The position numbers and the translations under genes were made by a program. From assembly GCA_001695595.3 (NCBI GenBank), contig MBPM02000171.1:21237-85236 (forward strand): a stretch of 64,000 bases of DNA, in the 5' to 3' direction. The notes below the pieces were generated by a model. That model did not search any database. It was not told the origin of the DNA and saw nothing but the letters and a program-made list of their open reading frames with translations. Source of the stretch: Plasmopara viticola (Eukaryota; Oomycota; Peronosporomycetes; Peronosporales; Peronosporaceae). The stretch's first letter is position 1; each line of letters opens with the position of its first letter. Below are positions 48,060 through 57,733 of the stretch, piece by piece.

Positions 48060-51000
48060 ATGGTGGCGGCCAAGTATTTAAGCGCTCAAAGTAGCAAACA
48101 GACTCTACAACGCCCTCCGTCACTAACGCGCGACGATTGCATTGATGACTTGTATGAAAACAATGCATTTGGCGACGAAGACGATGCGCTCGAGAAGGCT
48201 ACAGCAAAGGCGGAAAGGAAAATGATGTCAAACGCTGTGGAGCCGCAAGGAGTCAAAGGGGCTTTTGACAGCAAAAGCCAGGGACACAAGGTGCACTTTG
48301 ACGTATGGGTAGCTCGAAAGGACAAGTATGAGCGTATGGCACGAGCATTGGCTCAGTTGGATTCGAGCCGCGCTGCTAGCGAGGATTCTTGGCTAGAGGT
48401 AGCGGTGGCCCTTGCAGCGACCGATTGTCAGCTCAAGACAGGCAAGACGTCGGCTTGTGACTGTGCAGGCGTGTGTCGTGAGCCTGCACATTCTGTGGTC
48501 AGGCAGCGCACGCGTTGTCAGTGTCCAGCACCGAAATGTTCTCTATGCAAACGCTGCGTTGGTACGAAGCCAGGAGCAATAACTCCAAAAGTGATTGCAG
48601 TGCTAGAGCAATACGAAGGAGTCCTAGGCAAATCCCTTGATAGTACGCGAGACATATTGACACTTGCAGGAAGACTCGTTCGCACCGGTGAAAGCCAGAG
48701 CCTTAGTTTGCAGAATGGAAACTCCATCCGCATCACCACAGCTGCTTATCGAATGGCGAAAACCGTCCTGGCGCAGTGCAGTGTTTTGGAATCAGCAGAA
48801 GGGGTGAGACTTCAACGCCCTTGCACGTGCCCCGTGCGCCCACTGGGAGACCTGTGGGTGAAGTGGAGCACGAAAAACCACACGTTCTCACGCGTACCGC
48901 TCACTGAAGACGAAGCGAAACAATTTTCAGCAGGCACGCGACAAATGATGGATTCCGAGAAAAGTGAAGACGGTGTTACGACATACTACATGACTCTGAA
49001 ATGGCACGCAGCCGTCAAGCCACAGAAGGGGGATACCGCCAAGATTGCTGCCCGGCGGGCGCTCTCGACAGACCAAAAGAGGCAAAACGCTTTTTTCCTT
49101 GGACTTTGTAAGAAATACTGGCAAAAAGCCCAACTACGCGTGGCTGAATATCTTCAAAAGACGTTGAGTGCAGCAAATGACAATGCGCAAGGCTCTGGCA
49201 AAGGAACGGCGGATGTCGAAATGGCGGCACTGAACTGTCTTGGCGTGCGGCGTATGTTGCATTGGTTAGAGGAAGATGCAGAAGCTTTGGAAAACGCTCG
49301 TCAGGAAGATGCTCGTGAGAAAGCCGAGGGAGGAATCGTGGCACACAATGCGTGGGTACGGCGGAAGGACCGCCTCCGTATTCGAATGCCAGCTTCGAAG
49401 GCAAATGACGGCGTGCGACCTACTCGACATATACCACCACCTCGTTTTGACTTTTCCATGGGCTCTGGTGTAGTGCGCCATAAGCGGCCTTGCCGTCCAC
49501 CAAGCTCGACCGCTGAGCTCATGCAGAATAGCGGGCTCAAGTACGTCCATGCAATGAGTGAAGGTTTCCAGGGTCGTGGTGGAGACTTGGAGAAAAGTAA
49601 GCAAGTGCTTGTCCAACAGGGCCATGTGCTGCGCGAGAACTTTGATCAAGACATCGCAGATGACGACGAAGATCCCGACTCAAAGCCATTTTCTAAAGAC
49701 CGCTATCTTTTTGAGCGCCGCAACAACCCAGCACTTCGTGAAAAAGTGGAAGGAGATCGCCGTCGACGAGAGCAAAGTCATGAAAGCTATGCAGCTTGGA
49801 TAGCACACAAGGCAATGCGAGACAAAGCAGTCAAGTTTATGAAGCACCTTCCATCGCCACGAGATGGGGCAAAGAGTGACTTGGCCGGCGACAGCAAGGC
49901 TGAGTACGAAAACGATTTCGATGAGGACTTATGTCCAAGTGGTCCTGTGACGCCAGCGGCGATGCGTTGGGAGGCGGTTGGGGAAGCACTTAAAGCCATA
50001 GACCGCAATTTGTTGGAGACGTGGGTGCGTTGGAGTCGTGGCTTTCGCAGTGCTGGGCGCTGCCGTGCATTCTGGGAAAGCTTTGCTCCAATAAGTTGTG
50101 ACGTCCATTGTGCGTCTTCGCCATTGCGAGATGTGTTTCTCAAGCTGCTACATCGTCCGTCGGGCGTTAATTATCGACAGGCTTGCGTTGAATTTTGCAC
50201 AAAGCGGTACAAACAGGCTTTGGCTCGCGGTGATAACGTCACTGAAGACGGCGACGAGCTTGACGAAGAGCTGCAGGATGACAAGCTTATCACACGGTAT
50301 GGTTTAATAACTGGACGTGAGCTAGCTGTCCTTGTTCGTGGTCTTGGGGTTGTGTTGCAGCCAGAGGAAACGCAGCGGCTCGTAGAATTCTTTACTGACC
50401 CTGAAGAGGTCCAAGAATCAAGAGTGGCAAACCGAATAAAGTTAAAGTCATTTCTAGCTGTCTTGGGAGACGAACGTCGCGCATTATGTCGTGGAGACAC
50501 GGAGCAATTGCTGAGCTCGATCTGTATGTGGGAGACTGTGTGCCACGAATGTGGCATGTTGAATGCCTTTCAGCTCGTACTCGGTACGGAAGGTTCCAGT
50601 CATCGACGTCGCGCAGAGCTTCCCGGACATGTGTGTCGGCGTGAAAGATATGGAGGCCGATTCAATTGTCGACCGGAAAGTGATATGATCGTTGTCCGGC
50701 GCGTAGCTCCTCGACGCTGTGCCTTTGCACAATGGGATGATTCAAATGCTACATTATCTCTAAAAAAACTAGAGCTGTGGTCCGCAGAGTCACGAGAGCA
50801 GCATGTTTTGCGTAGGTTAGTGACTTCTGGACAGCCTCCAGCTATCCCTACCTTTGAAAGAGATGACGATAGTGACACGCTGGACTTGACCACCATGCTA
50901 CGTTTGCGCTGGAGTATGCCTGAAACTGGGAATGGTGGAGCTCCAGCTTTCTACCAGCTCGAAACGGCGGGTGCCGAAGGATCAGCAACGTTTCGAGTGA

Positions 51001-53345
51001 ACACTTACCACGAGATCTGTCGAGATCCGAAAGACTACTCCGACAATGACGGTATGCCTCGCGGTACCTTTACGGTGACGGGTCTGTCGCCAAACACAAA
51101 GTACGCTTTCCGTGTTCGTGCACTAAACGGCTTTGGGGCTGGTGCTTATGCTTTCTCATACTTTGTAACGGCTCCAGCGAGGCCTGCTGAACCGCTGGCG
51201 ATCGCAATTGGCCCTCACAGTGTGAAACTCGCATGGGAATATTCCTCGTACTATACGCGTCGACTTCGAGAACTAGAAGAGGTTTTTCGAGAGGCTGATG
51301 CCGATGGCAATGGTCGGATCTCACGTGACGAGTTTATGGAGGAGATTGAACGCCGTAAGCCGAGACTCGTCGCTTTTCTCCAGCAGACTACAGCTGGTGT
51401 GACGGCGACCGATAGTGGAGCTGCACCATTAAGTGTCTTTGATGCCATCGAGACGGACGATAATGAGAGCATTTCATGGGACGAGTTCTTTCGGTTTTTC
51501 AGTGGTGTGTTGGACCTCGGCGATACAGCATCGCGGAGTTCTCGAACGTCTCAAAGTTCTTTGGGTTCCTCAACAAGCTCGCGTAAGCTGCTGAGTGGCT
51601 CAAAGTCATTTCGTGCCGCCGAAAAAAAGGTAAAAGGCAATAAGAAAGTGGCTTTAACTTGTCGGTACATTCTAAAGCAATGCTCAAACGAGTCCACGGG
51701 AGAATACATTGAGATCTACCGCGGTGCTGCGCCAAGGTTTGAGGTACTAGGACTGCACAGCGGTACGACCTATCAGTTCCGTGTGCAGGCGATTAATGCA
51801 GAGGGTCGCGCTAGTCTGCACAGTGAACCGGTCGTCGTTAATACACTCTTACCGACTCCAGCTCCTCCGATCGTCAATACGACATCTCTCGGGCCAGCAG
51901 TGCAAAGTGGCTGTTTGCAGCTACGTTGGTCCGTGGCTAAGGCCTTGTCAAGCCTCTCTGCTGCAGCGTCGCGGGCACCTAATGGAGCTGACGATCAAGT
52001 TTCTCGATTGCTCAAGGAGTGGGCACAGGAAACAAGTTTTGATGATGGTGCTGTCGACTTTAAAGCGCGGTTTGATCGCTACGATGTGGATGGCAGTGGA
52101 TACCTTGAGCAATCCGAGTTTCAGACACTTTTAAGCGAACTGGGTGTGCCACCGACACCAGAGCGACTCGCTGCATACCTCGCGGCCTTTGACCTCGATT
52201 CCGATGGCAAGATTTCATTCCCCGAATTCGCTCGTTGGTGGACACAGCCCGAGGTACACTACGTACTCAAACGTGACATAGGTTATCGGGATGAAAAGGA
52301 CGATAAAACGGACGTGCCCAATCTTCCGAACGCTGATAGTATGTGCCTCGTGTGTTACCGTGGGTCGGAAGCAATGACTACCGTAAGCGGACTGGAGCCC
52401 AACACGCAGTATCGTTTTCGCCTTCGAGTCGTGGGAGCTCATGCATCAAGTGCTCTCAGTGAAGCCTTAACAATTTGTACCGCCCCCAGCACTCCAGCGT
52501 GCGTTGGAAGAGTGAACGTGGGCTCCGACAAAGCACTAGTCCGCTGGCACCCAGGCCCTGGTGGTGCAGCACGATATGCAGTGGATTGCAAACGCATCAA
52601 GACTTTGATGCCACGAGCTGCCAGCTTAAACGATAGCCCCAGCGAATGGCGTCGTGCGTACGAAGGCCGCGAATCCGTGGCATGTATTCGTGAGCTGCAG
52701 CCTGAGACAACCTATCGTCTTCGTGTATTTGCAATCAACAGTGACGGTATCTCGAGTGCGCAGTCGACAGTCTCGCAACTTTGCACACTCAGTAAAGAGA
52801 ACGCACAGCGTCGTGCCCGGCTTGCGAAGCGACCAGCTGGAGCTGCCGACTACTTTACGATTGAATGTGGACCAGAGAAAGGAGACATCGTCCTTGGTGA
52901 TTCTATACTCTTTTGCGAGCGCCTTGTACGTCGCAGTAACGATGCTGATCTTTTCTCGAAACCAATCTCGGGTGTAGCGCAGACCTCAGTGTATTCTGCG
53001 ACCAGTTCATCAGGAGGCGCCGAGGCCGTCGGGGAACGCACCATCGCAGCGAAGGTCGTTGGAGTCTCTCGACATTCTCGGCACGGCAACGTATTAAATT
53101 TGAGTGTGATCTGGTGCACCGTGCAACTTTACGACGTCGAAACATCAAAGATTGCTCCAAGTCGTAATGACCACGGCAAGAAAAAGGTATCCTTCACTCG
53201 CGGCTCTGCAGCGAGCGTTGATAGCTTCTCGCTTACTCCTGAACTTAAGATATGGAGACGTGAGGGAGACTTGTACCGTTTCGACACCTTTCGAGCGGAA
53301 TGGGAAGACGAGGCTGCTCGGTACGCAAGTACGTGGGATAAGTAG
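48060..53345 (+). CDS. Large EF-hand and fibronectin type III protein
   Basis: Single exon, 1761 residues from the first in-frame ATG (48060); the frame runs open further upstream, so an earlier exon is possible. No signal peptide or membrane span. A cysteine-rich patch at about 134-170 (CDCAGVC...CQCPAPKCSLCKRC) may bind zinc. Residues about 924-1045, 1045-1265, 1265-1475 and 1478-1580 are four FN3 domains, each with the LxPxTxYxFRVxAxN-type motif. EF-hand loops are DADGNGRISRDE (1080-1091), a degenerate ETDDNESISWDE (1131-1142), DVDGSGYLEQSE (1342-1353) and DLDSDGKISFPE (1378-1389). Both EF-hand pairs lie between strand B and strand C of an FN3 domain, not between domains. Probably a cytoplasmic Ca2+-responsive scaffold; partners unknown. 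Convergent with METTL13, 67 bp apart. Confidence 0.85.
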   Translation: MVAAKYLSAQSSKQTLQRPPSLTRDDCIDDLYENNAFGDEDDALEKATAKAERKMMSNAVEPQGVKGAFDSKSQGHKVHFDVWVARKDKYERMARALAQLDSSRAASEDSWLEVAVALAATDCQLKTGKTSACDCAGVCREPAHSVVRQRTRCQCPAPKCSLCKRCVGTKPGAITPKVIAVLEQYEGVLGKSLDSTRDILTLAGRLVRTGESQSLSLQNGNSIRITTAAYRMAKTVLAQCSVLESAEGVRLQRPCTCPVRPLGDLWVKWSTKNHTFSRVPLTEDEAKQFSAGTRQMMDSEKSEDGVTTYYMTLKWHAAVKPQKGDTAKIAARRALSTDQKRQNAFFLGLCKKYWQKAQLRVAEYLQKTLSAANDNAQGSGKGTADVEMAALNCLGVRRMLHWLEEDAEALENARQEDAREKAEGGIVAHNAWVRRKDRLRIRMPASKANDGVRPTRHIPPPRFDFSMGSGVVRHKRPCRPPSSTAELMQNSGLKYVHAMSEGFQGRGGDLEKSKQVLVQQGHVLRENFDQDIADDDEDPDSKPFSKDRYLFERRNNPALREKVEGDRRRREQSHESYAAWIAHKAMRDKAVKFMKHLPSPRDGAKSDLAGDSKAEYENDFDEDLCPSGPVTPAAMRWEAVGEALKAIDRNLLETWVRWSRGFRSAGRCRAFWESFAPISCDVHCASSPLRDVFLKLLHRPSGVNYRQACVEFCTKRYKQALARGDNVTEDGDELDEELQDDKLITRYGLITGRELAVLVRGLGVVLQPEETQRLVEFFTDPEEVQESRVANRIKLKSFLAVLGDERRALCRGDTEQLLSSICMWETVCHECGMLNAFQLVLGTEGSSHRRRAELPGHVCRRERYGGRFNCRPESDMIVVRRVAPRRCAFAQWDDSNATLSLKKLELWSAESREQHVLRRLVTSGQPPAIPTFERDDDSDTLDLTTMLRLRWSMPETGNGGAPAFYQLETAGAEGSATFRVNTYHEICRDPKDYSDNDGMPRGTFTVTGLSPNTKYAFRVRALNGFGAGAYAFSYFVTAPARPAEPLAIAIGPHSVKLAWEYSSYYTRRLRELEEVFREADADGNGRISRDEFMEEIERRKPRLVAFLQQTTAGVTATDSGAAPLSVFDAIETDDNESISWDEFFRFFSGVLDLGDTASRSSRTSQSSLGSSTSSRKLLSGSKSFRAAEKKVKGNKKVALTCRYILKQCSNESTGEYIEIYRGAAPRFEVLGLHSGTTYQFRVQAINAEGRASLHSEPVVVNTLLPTPAPPIVNTTSLGPAVQSGCLQLRWSVAKALSSLSAAASRAPNGADDQVSRLLKEWAQETSFDDGAVDFKARFDRYDVDGSGYLEQSEFQTLLSELGVPPTPERLAAYLAAFDLDSDGKISFPEFARWWTQPEVHYVLKRDIGYRDEKDDKTDVPNLPNADSMCLVCYRGSEAMTTVSGLEPNTQYRFRLRVVGAHASSALSEALTICTAPSTPACVGRVNVGSDKALVRWHPGPGGAARYAVDCKRIKTLMPRAASLNDSPSEWRRAYEGRESVACIRELQPETTYRLRVFAINSDGISSAQSTVSQLCTLSKENAQRRARLAKRPAGAADYFTIECGPEKGDIVLGDSILFCERLVRRSNDADLFSKPISGVAQTSVYSATSSSGGAEAVGERTIAAKVVGVSRHSRHGNVLNLSVIWCTVQLYDVETSKIAPSRNDHGKKKVSFTRGSAASVDSFSLTPELKIWRREGDLYRFDTFRAEWEDEAARYASTWDK

Positions 53346-53412
53346 CATTTCAACTGCGTACAGGTAGGAAGATGACAGAGAGGATCTACTTACAATTGCT
53401 CAAATGAGGTGG

Positions 53413-55676
53413 TTACGTAATAATTTGAATGTTACGAATGAGCTCGCACAGCTCATCGTCCACGTAATGGGGTGTTACCTGGGGCTTCCCACGGTGACGA
53501 CCATGGTCATGCAGCTGTTGCAACAACGTCTTCGCATCGGGTTCATCTGAGTCTGCTTTACGAATAAAAACAACTGTATTCACATCTTGCTCACTGGGCT
53601 TCAGTTGCAGCACAGCACGTGCGTTTTTAAACACACGATGGAGTCGCGCAATAATGTCTTTAAACAAAGTGCTGTCACGACAGGAAACGTTGATTAGCAG
53701 CACACCGCGGGGAGCGAGCAAGTTGTGCACGTGCGCCAGGAACGCATCCTCCACGAAGCTTGTAGGCGGGCAACTCATGCCTACATCGCGCTGTTTGGCA
53801 TCCACATCCATTATGATGGAATCAAATTGTGGTTTCACTGCTGCCGTAGACTGCTCCGCCACGTACTCTAGTGCATCAGCCACTACCACGCGCATCCGCT
53901 GGTCTTGCTTGAATCCAAAGTATTGCTCGGCCACCATTACGATTGTCGGATCCAACTCGCACGCTGTCACGTCCATACATGGAATATTATCATGTAGGTA
54001 TTGGGCCAGACAGCCACCTCCGAGACCAAGCACCAACGTGCGGTGCAGTGAGTCAGTTGATAGTCTGGTCGACAGTGATGCCGCGTGAAGCGATGCGACC
54101 ATGCCTTTGTGATACTCAAACGCCAAGTAAGAAGTGTCACGCCAACTTGTTTGGCCTGCGCTTTCTTCTTCCTCTGCAGTTTTTTTTTCTTGTTCTTTTT
54201 CTTCTTGACGGCTGCAGCCTCCTTGGGCGTCGTGTCGATAGGTTGAGCGACGGAAGCCTCGATCAGAGCCGGATTGGCAGCGGATGGCGATGCAGGATGT
54301 TTACGAGTCAGCATTTTTATTTCACTCTGAATAACATTGGTATTACTGAGAAACACCAGACGACGCAGCGTCTCGTCGTCTTCCTGAATCTCTTCCACAA
54401 AAAAGGCACCACTGAGCGGTGACGTGCACTGATGCACAATGTTGCGCAAACCAAGACCTTCTTCCACCGTCAGGTACGGGATCTTCTCTTCTGGGCCAAG
54501 TGTATCGGGAGCCAACTCTACAACCTTAGCGTTCAACTCTTCCTGCACCTTAGCTGTGCTCTCAAAAGCGTGACCACTACGACCTAGAGCAACGATGATA
54601 AGGCGACTAAATCCAGCTCCAGCAGCAAGCTCATTTGCCCCTTCCTCGGTCGAAAACATCCACTCGTGCTCGCGACCCTGCGGGATCAAAAACACGGCAC
54701 AGCTTCCGTTGGGTCCGCGTTTGTGGATGTCTACTAAACGCAGCGTAAAGCGTGGATTGACTTGACCATTTACGCTATTTATTCGACCTAGACTTTTCAT
54801 CGCATCTTCCTCATCATTGACAATGAGCTCAATAACCTCTTGTCGGCCGACCTTAAGCTGACGTAGCGCCGCTTGTGTCATAGCAAACCACTGCGTAGCT
54901 TCCACTTCGTGCGTCAGCCACTGCAGACGCGCCTCACCAATGTCACTGACAAAAAGCTTTGCATTGTACTGCGCTTTCTTTGCTGTCTTTACATCCGATT
55001 TTGGACACTTCAGCGCAGCTACAAGAAATGGAACAAACGATTTGCGCCCATCACGCGGGAGCTCATGGACGCTAACGCTCCAGTGCGTTTGCTCTGCATC
55101 TGCTTCAACTGGCAGGATGAAGAAACTCAAAAGGTGCTGCAGAATAAAGTCTTGTGCCATGGTGACGCAGCAGTAGCGGCCGCCCGGCGCCAGGACACGC
55201 CGCACTTCACAAAGCATTTTCAAAGCATCGTGTTTGGTTTCAGCCGTGTTTTCAGCCATCAGTGCATCCATAGCGCCTTTGTCCATTACGAGATCGAAGC
55301 TTGCATTCTCCAGTGCGCGCATGTTTGTCATGTCCATTACCTGCCACTGTAGTGCAGGGTATTTGCGCTGCATCTCGTCAATTACGCGCGCACTGAAATC
55401 AACACTCAGGAGATTTGAAAAGCCATCTGCCGACAGGTCCGCACTCAGTGCCGAGTTCCCGCAACCCACGACAAGCACGCGCACTTTGGCCTTCAGACGA
55501 CGCAGAAGCGGTGGTGGTGCGGCATCGGGGAGATTCAGCAATGCCTGTAGCTTGAAACGCAATGAGTTGTAGTCTCCGTACCACTCGAAAGCTTTCTCAC
55601 CACGCTTTTGGAAAAACAGATCCCAGTACTCTTGCTTGCGGAAGTCTCCCGCCTTGTGCGGTAGCAACTCGGTCAT
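53413..55676 (-). CDS. METTL13: METTL13-like eEF1A methyltransferase, frame broken at an A9 run
   Basis: Two methyltransferase modules. The N-terminal one (from MTELLPHKAGDFRKQEYWD) has motif I VLVVGCGNSALS, DFSARVIDEM and VMDKGAMDAL; the C-terminal one, spermidine-synthase-like, has LVLGLGGGCL, CELDPTIVMVAEQYFGF and DSIIMDVDAK...GMSCPP. This is the METTL13 layout, which methylates the N-terminus and Lys55 of eEF1A. The two modules are in different frames. The change maps to a lysine-rich linker with a run of nine A (T on the given strand, 54180-54188); one extra A would join them into 754 residues and read into EEESAGQTSWRDTSYLAFEY, matching the family SYLCCEHHKAM block. Start ATG 55676; upstream in-frame codons lack ATG. 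Divergent from eRF3 with 135 bp between starts. Confidence 0.85.
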
Positions 55677-55811
55677 TCTCAAGAGGGCCGCTTTTGCGTA
55701 GCCATTCAATCTTGACCAAAGTGCACCTGCGCAAGTCGATTACCGGTATTTTGTCATACTGCTAATCTGAAGTAGCAATTAACAGTATTCCCGACAAGCG
55801 AAATTCCAAGG
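55677..55811. promoter_or_regulatory. Divergent METTL13 / eRF3 promoter region
   Basis: 135 bp between the METTL13 start and the proposed eRF3 start. Both genes serve translation (elongation-factor modification and termination), so shared control is plausible. No element recognised with confidence. Confidence 0.4.
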
Positions 55812-57605
55812 ATGGACGGCACCAACCCCCGTACGTGGCGGCTCTCTCAGTTCTTCCTACCTGACACCGCGTATTGATTGATATTGATTGCAAGTAAATA
55901 ACGTTCAATTTGCATTGTCTGGATGTGTTTTCTAGCCAAAAAACACTGAGCGCAACAGCCAAGGAGTTTTCTTTTAATCCCGGCGCCACTACCTGGACGC
56001 CACCCGCTCCCTCTATGCTGCCTCCAGCACCAGCTCCACCTCGAGCTTTCGATGTAGCTATGCCCATTCCTAAAAAAGGTGGCGCCGCTGTGCTAGGCGC
56101 TACGTCTACGCCCTCTATCCCTGAGCCTTTGGTTCAGGTGGAGAAGAATGTGCAGAATTTGACTCTTGAGGATCAAAGTGAAAAGGTTTCTATGGTTGAT
56201 GACTCGAAAGAAAGTAGTTCAAAAGACGAAGAGCCAAAGTTGAGGAGTCTAAAGATGACGAGGCAGCTGATGAGGACGACGCCTTTGACGAGGAGGCGGA
56301 AGTCGGTGACGAGGATCCGCGCGAGCACCTGAATGTCGTTCTCATTGGCCACGTCGACGCTGGAAAGTCCACACTGTCTGGAAATTACTGTATCTCATGG
56401 ACATGGTGGACAAACGCACCATTGAGCGCTATGAACGGGAGGCCAAGCAGCGCAACCGCGACAGTTGGTTCTTGGCTACATTATGGACACTGGTGAAGAA
56501 GAGCGTGCTAAAGGCAAAACTGTCGAGGTAGGCCGCGCCCATTTCGAGACAAAAACGCGTCGCTATACTATTCTCGATGCCCCTGGACACAAAGGTTACG
56601 TACCCAACATGATTCAGGGTGCGTCACAAGCTGATGTCGGTATTCTCGTGATTTCGGCTCGCAAGGGTGAATTTGAGACGGGATTCGAGCGTGGTGGACA
56701 GACTCGAGAGCACGCTATGCTGGCCAAGACTTTAGGTATTAATAAGCTTATCGTCGTCATTAACAAGATGGACGAGTGCAACTGGAGTTTGGAACGATTT
56801 GAAGAGTGTGCTACGAAGCTTCGTCCGTTTCTTCGAATGTGCGGCTTCGCCGTCAAGCGTGATGTCTCCTTCATCCCCGTCTCTGGTTTAAACGGCGACA
56901 ATGTAAGGTACGCGTGGACAAGGCTAAAGCTCCGTGGTACGAGGGTGAGTCGCTCATTGACCAAATGGATACTTTGCACATTGGTAACCGTAATCCGATG
57001 GCCCGCTGCGTGTCCCCATTCTGGACCGCTACGCCGAGCGCGGCACCATTGTTATGGGCAAAGTGGAGTCGGGTGTCCTCAAGACTGGCCAAAAGGTGCT
57101 GCTGATGCCGACAAACGCGGCGGCTGTCGTAAACCAAGTATATATAAATGAGCAGCCTGTTCGTACGGCAAAGCCCGGCGAGAATGTGACAATGCGTCTA
57201 TCTAGCGGCCTTGAAGACGTCCAAAAGGGTTTTGTCCTCTGTGGCACAAAGGAAGAGCCCCCTCCTCGCGCAATTTATGCTTTTGCTGCCCAGATTGCAT
57301 TGATTGACACACTGGAGCACCGTCCGTTGCTAACTGCAGGATATAAATGCGTCCTCCATATTCACACTGTGGCTCAAGAGTGCGTAGTCGCCAAGTTGCT
57401 GCGGTTTATTGATCCGAAAACGGGAAAGCCGGTGAAGAAGCACTTGACCTTCATTAAGCAGGGCCAATCGGTCATTTGCCGGATTGAAGTGGAGCAGAGC
57501 ATTACAATTGAAACGTTCGCCAACATGCCTCAGCTTGGTCGTCTCACCCTTCGTGATGAGGGAAAGACAATTGCCATTGGAAAGGTATTGGCGCTTGAGA
57601 AGTAG
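55812..57605 (+). CDS. ERF3: Translation release factor eRF3 (SUP35/GSPT-type GTPase), multiple frame breaks
   Basis: A PAM2-like motif (LSATAKEFSFNP) near the N-terminus, which binds poly(A)-binding protein, is followed by an acidic region and a translational GTPase: GHVDAGKST (G1), DAPGHKGYVPNM (G3), NKMD (G4), then beta-barrel domains 2 and 3 ending GKTIAIGKVLALEK. This order is eRF3, the partner of eRF1 in termination. As given, the frame breaks five times, each repaired by one added base, near 56240, 56385, 56476, 56905 and 57006. With exactly five additions the exon 55936-57605 closes perfectly. A short first exon 55812-55830 (MDGTNP, donor GTACGT) is proposed, and it too needs one more C in a C5 run to match phase. 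About 564 residues. Either low-quality sequence or a decayed copy. Confidence 0.82.
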
Positions 57606-57733
57606 AGCACAAGATGAGCTGCAGGTGGTGTTATAACGAAACAGGATAGATTTGGTTGGAGTAAGTCTCGTTTTAAGTGCTTTGCAGTATTTCTTCACCA
57701 GTGTGCTCCCGCACAAACCATGCCACGTTATTT

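Noticed and set aside
53967..54180. Continuation of the first METTL13 frame past the A9 run
   Set aside because: The conserved second methyltransferase module lies in another frame over the same bases, so this tail is out of frame.
54170..54200. Programmed -1 ribosomal frameshifting as the main explanation for METTL13
   Set aside because: The slippery run fits, but neighbouring genes show the same kind of homopolymer loss, so sequence error is the simpler explanation; kept only as a testable alternative.
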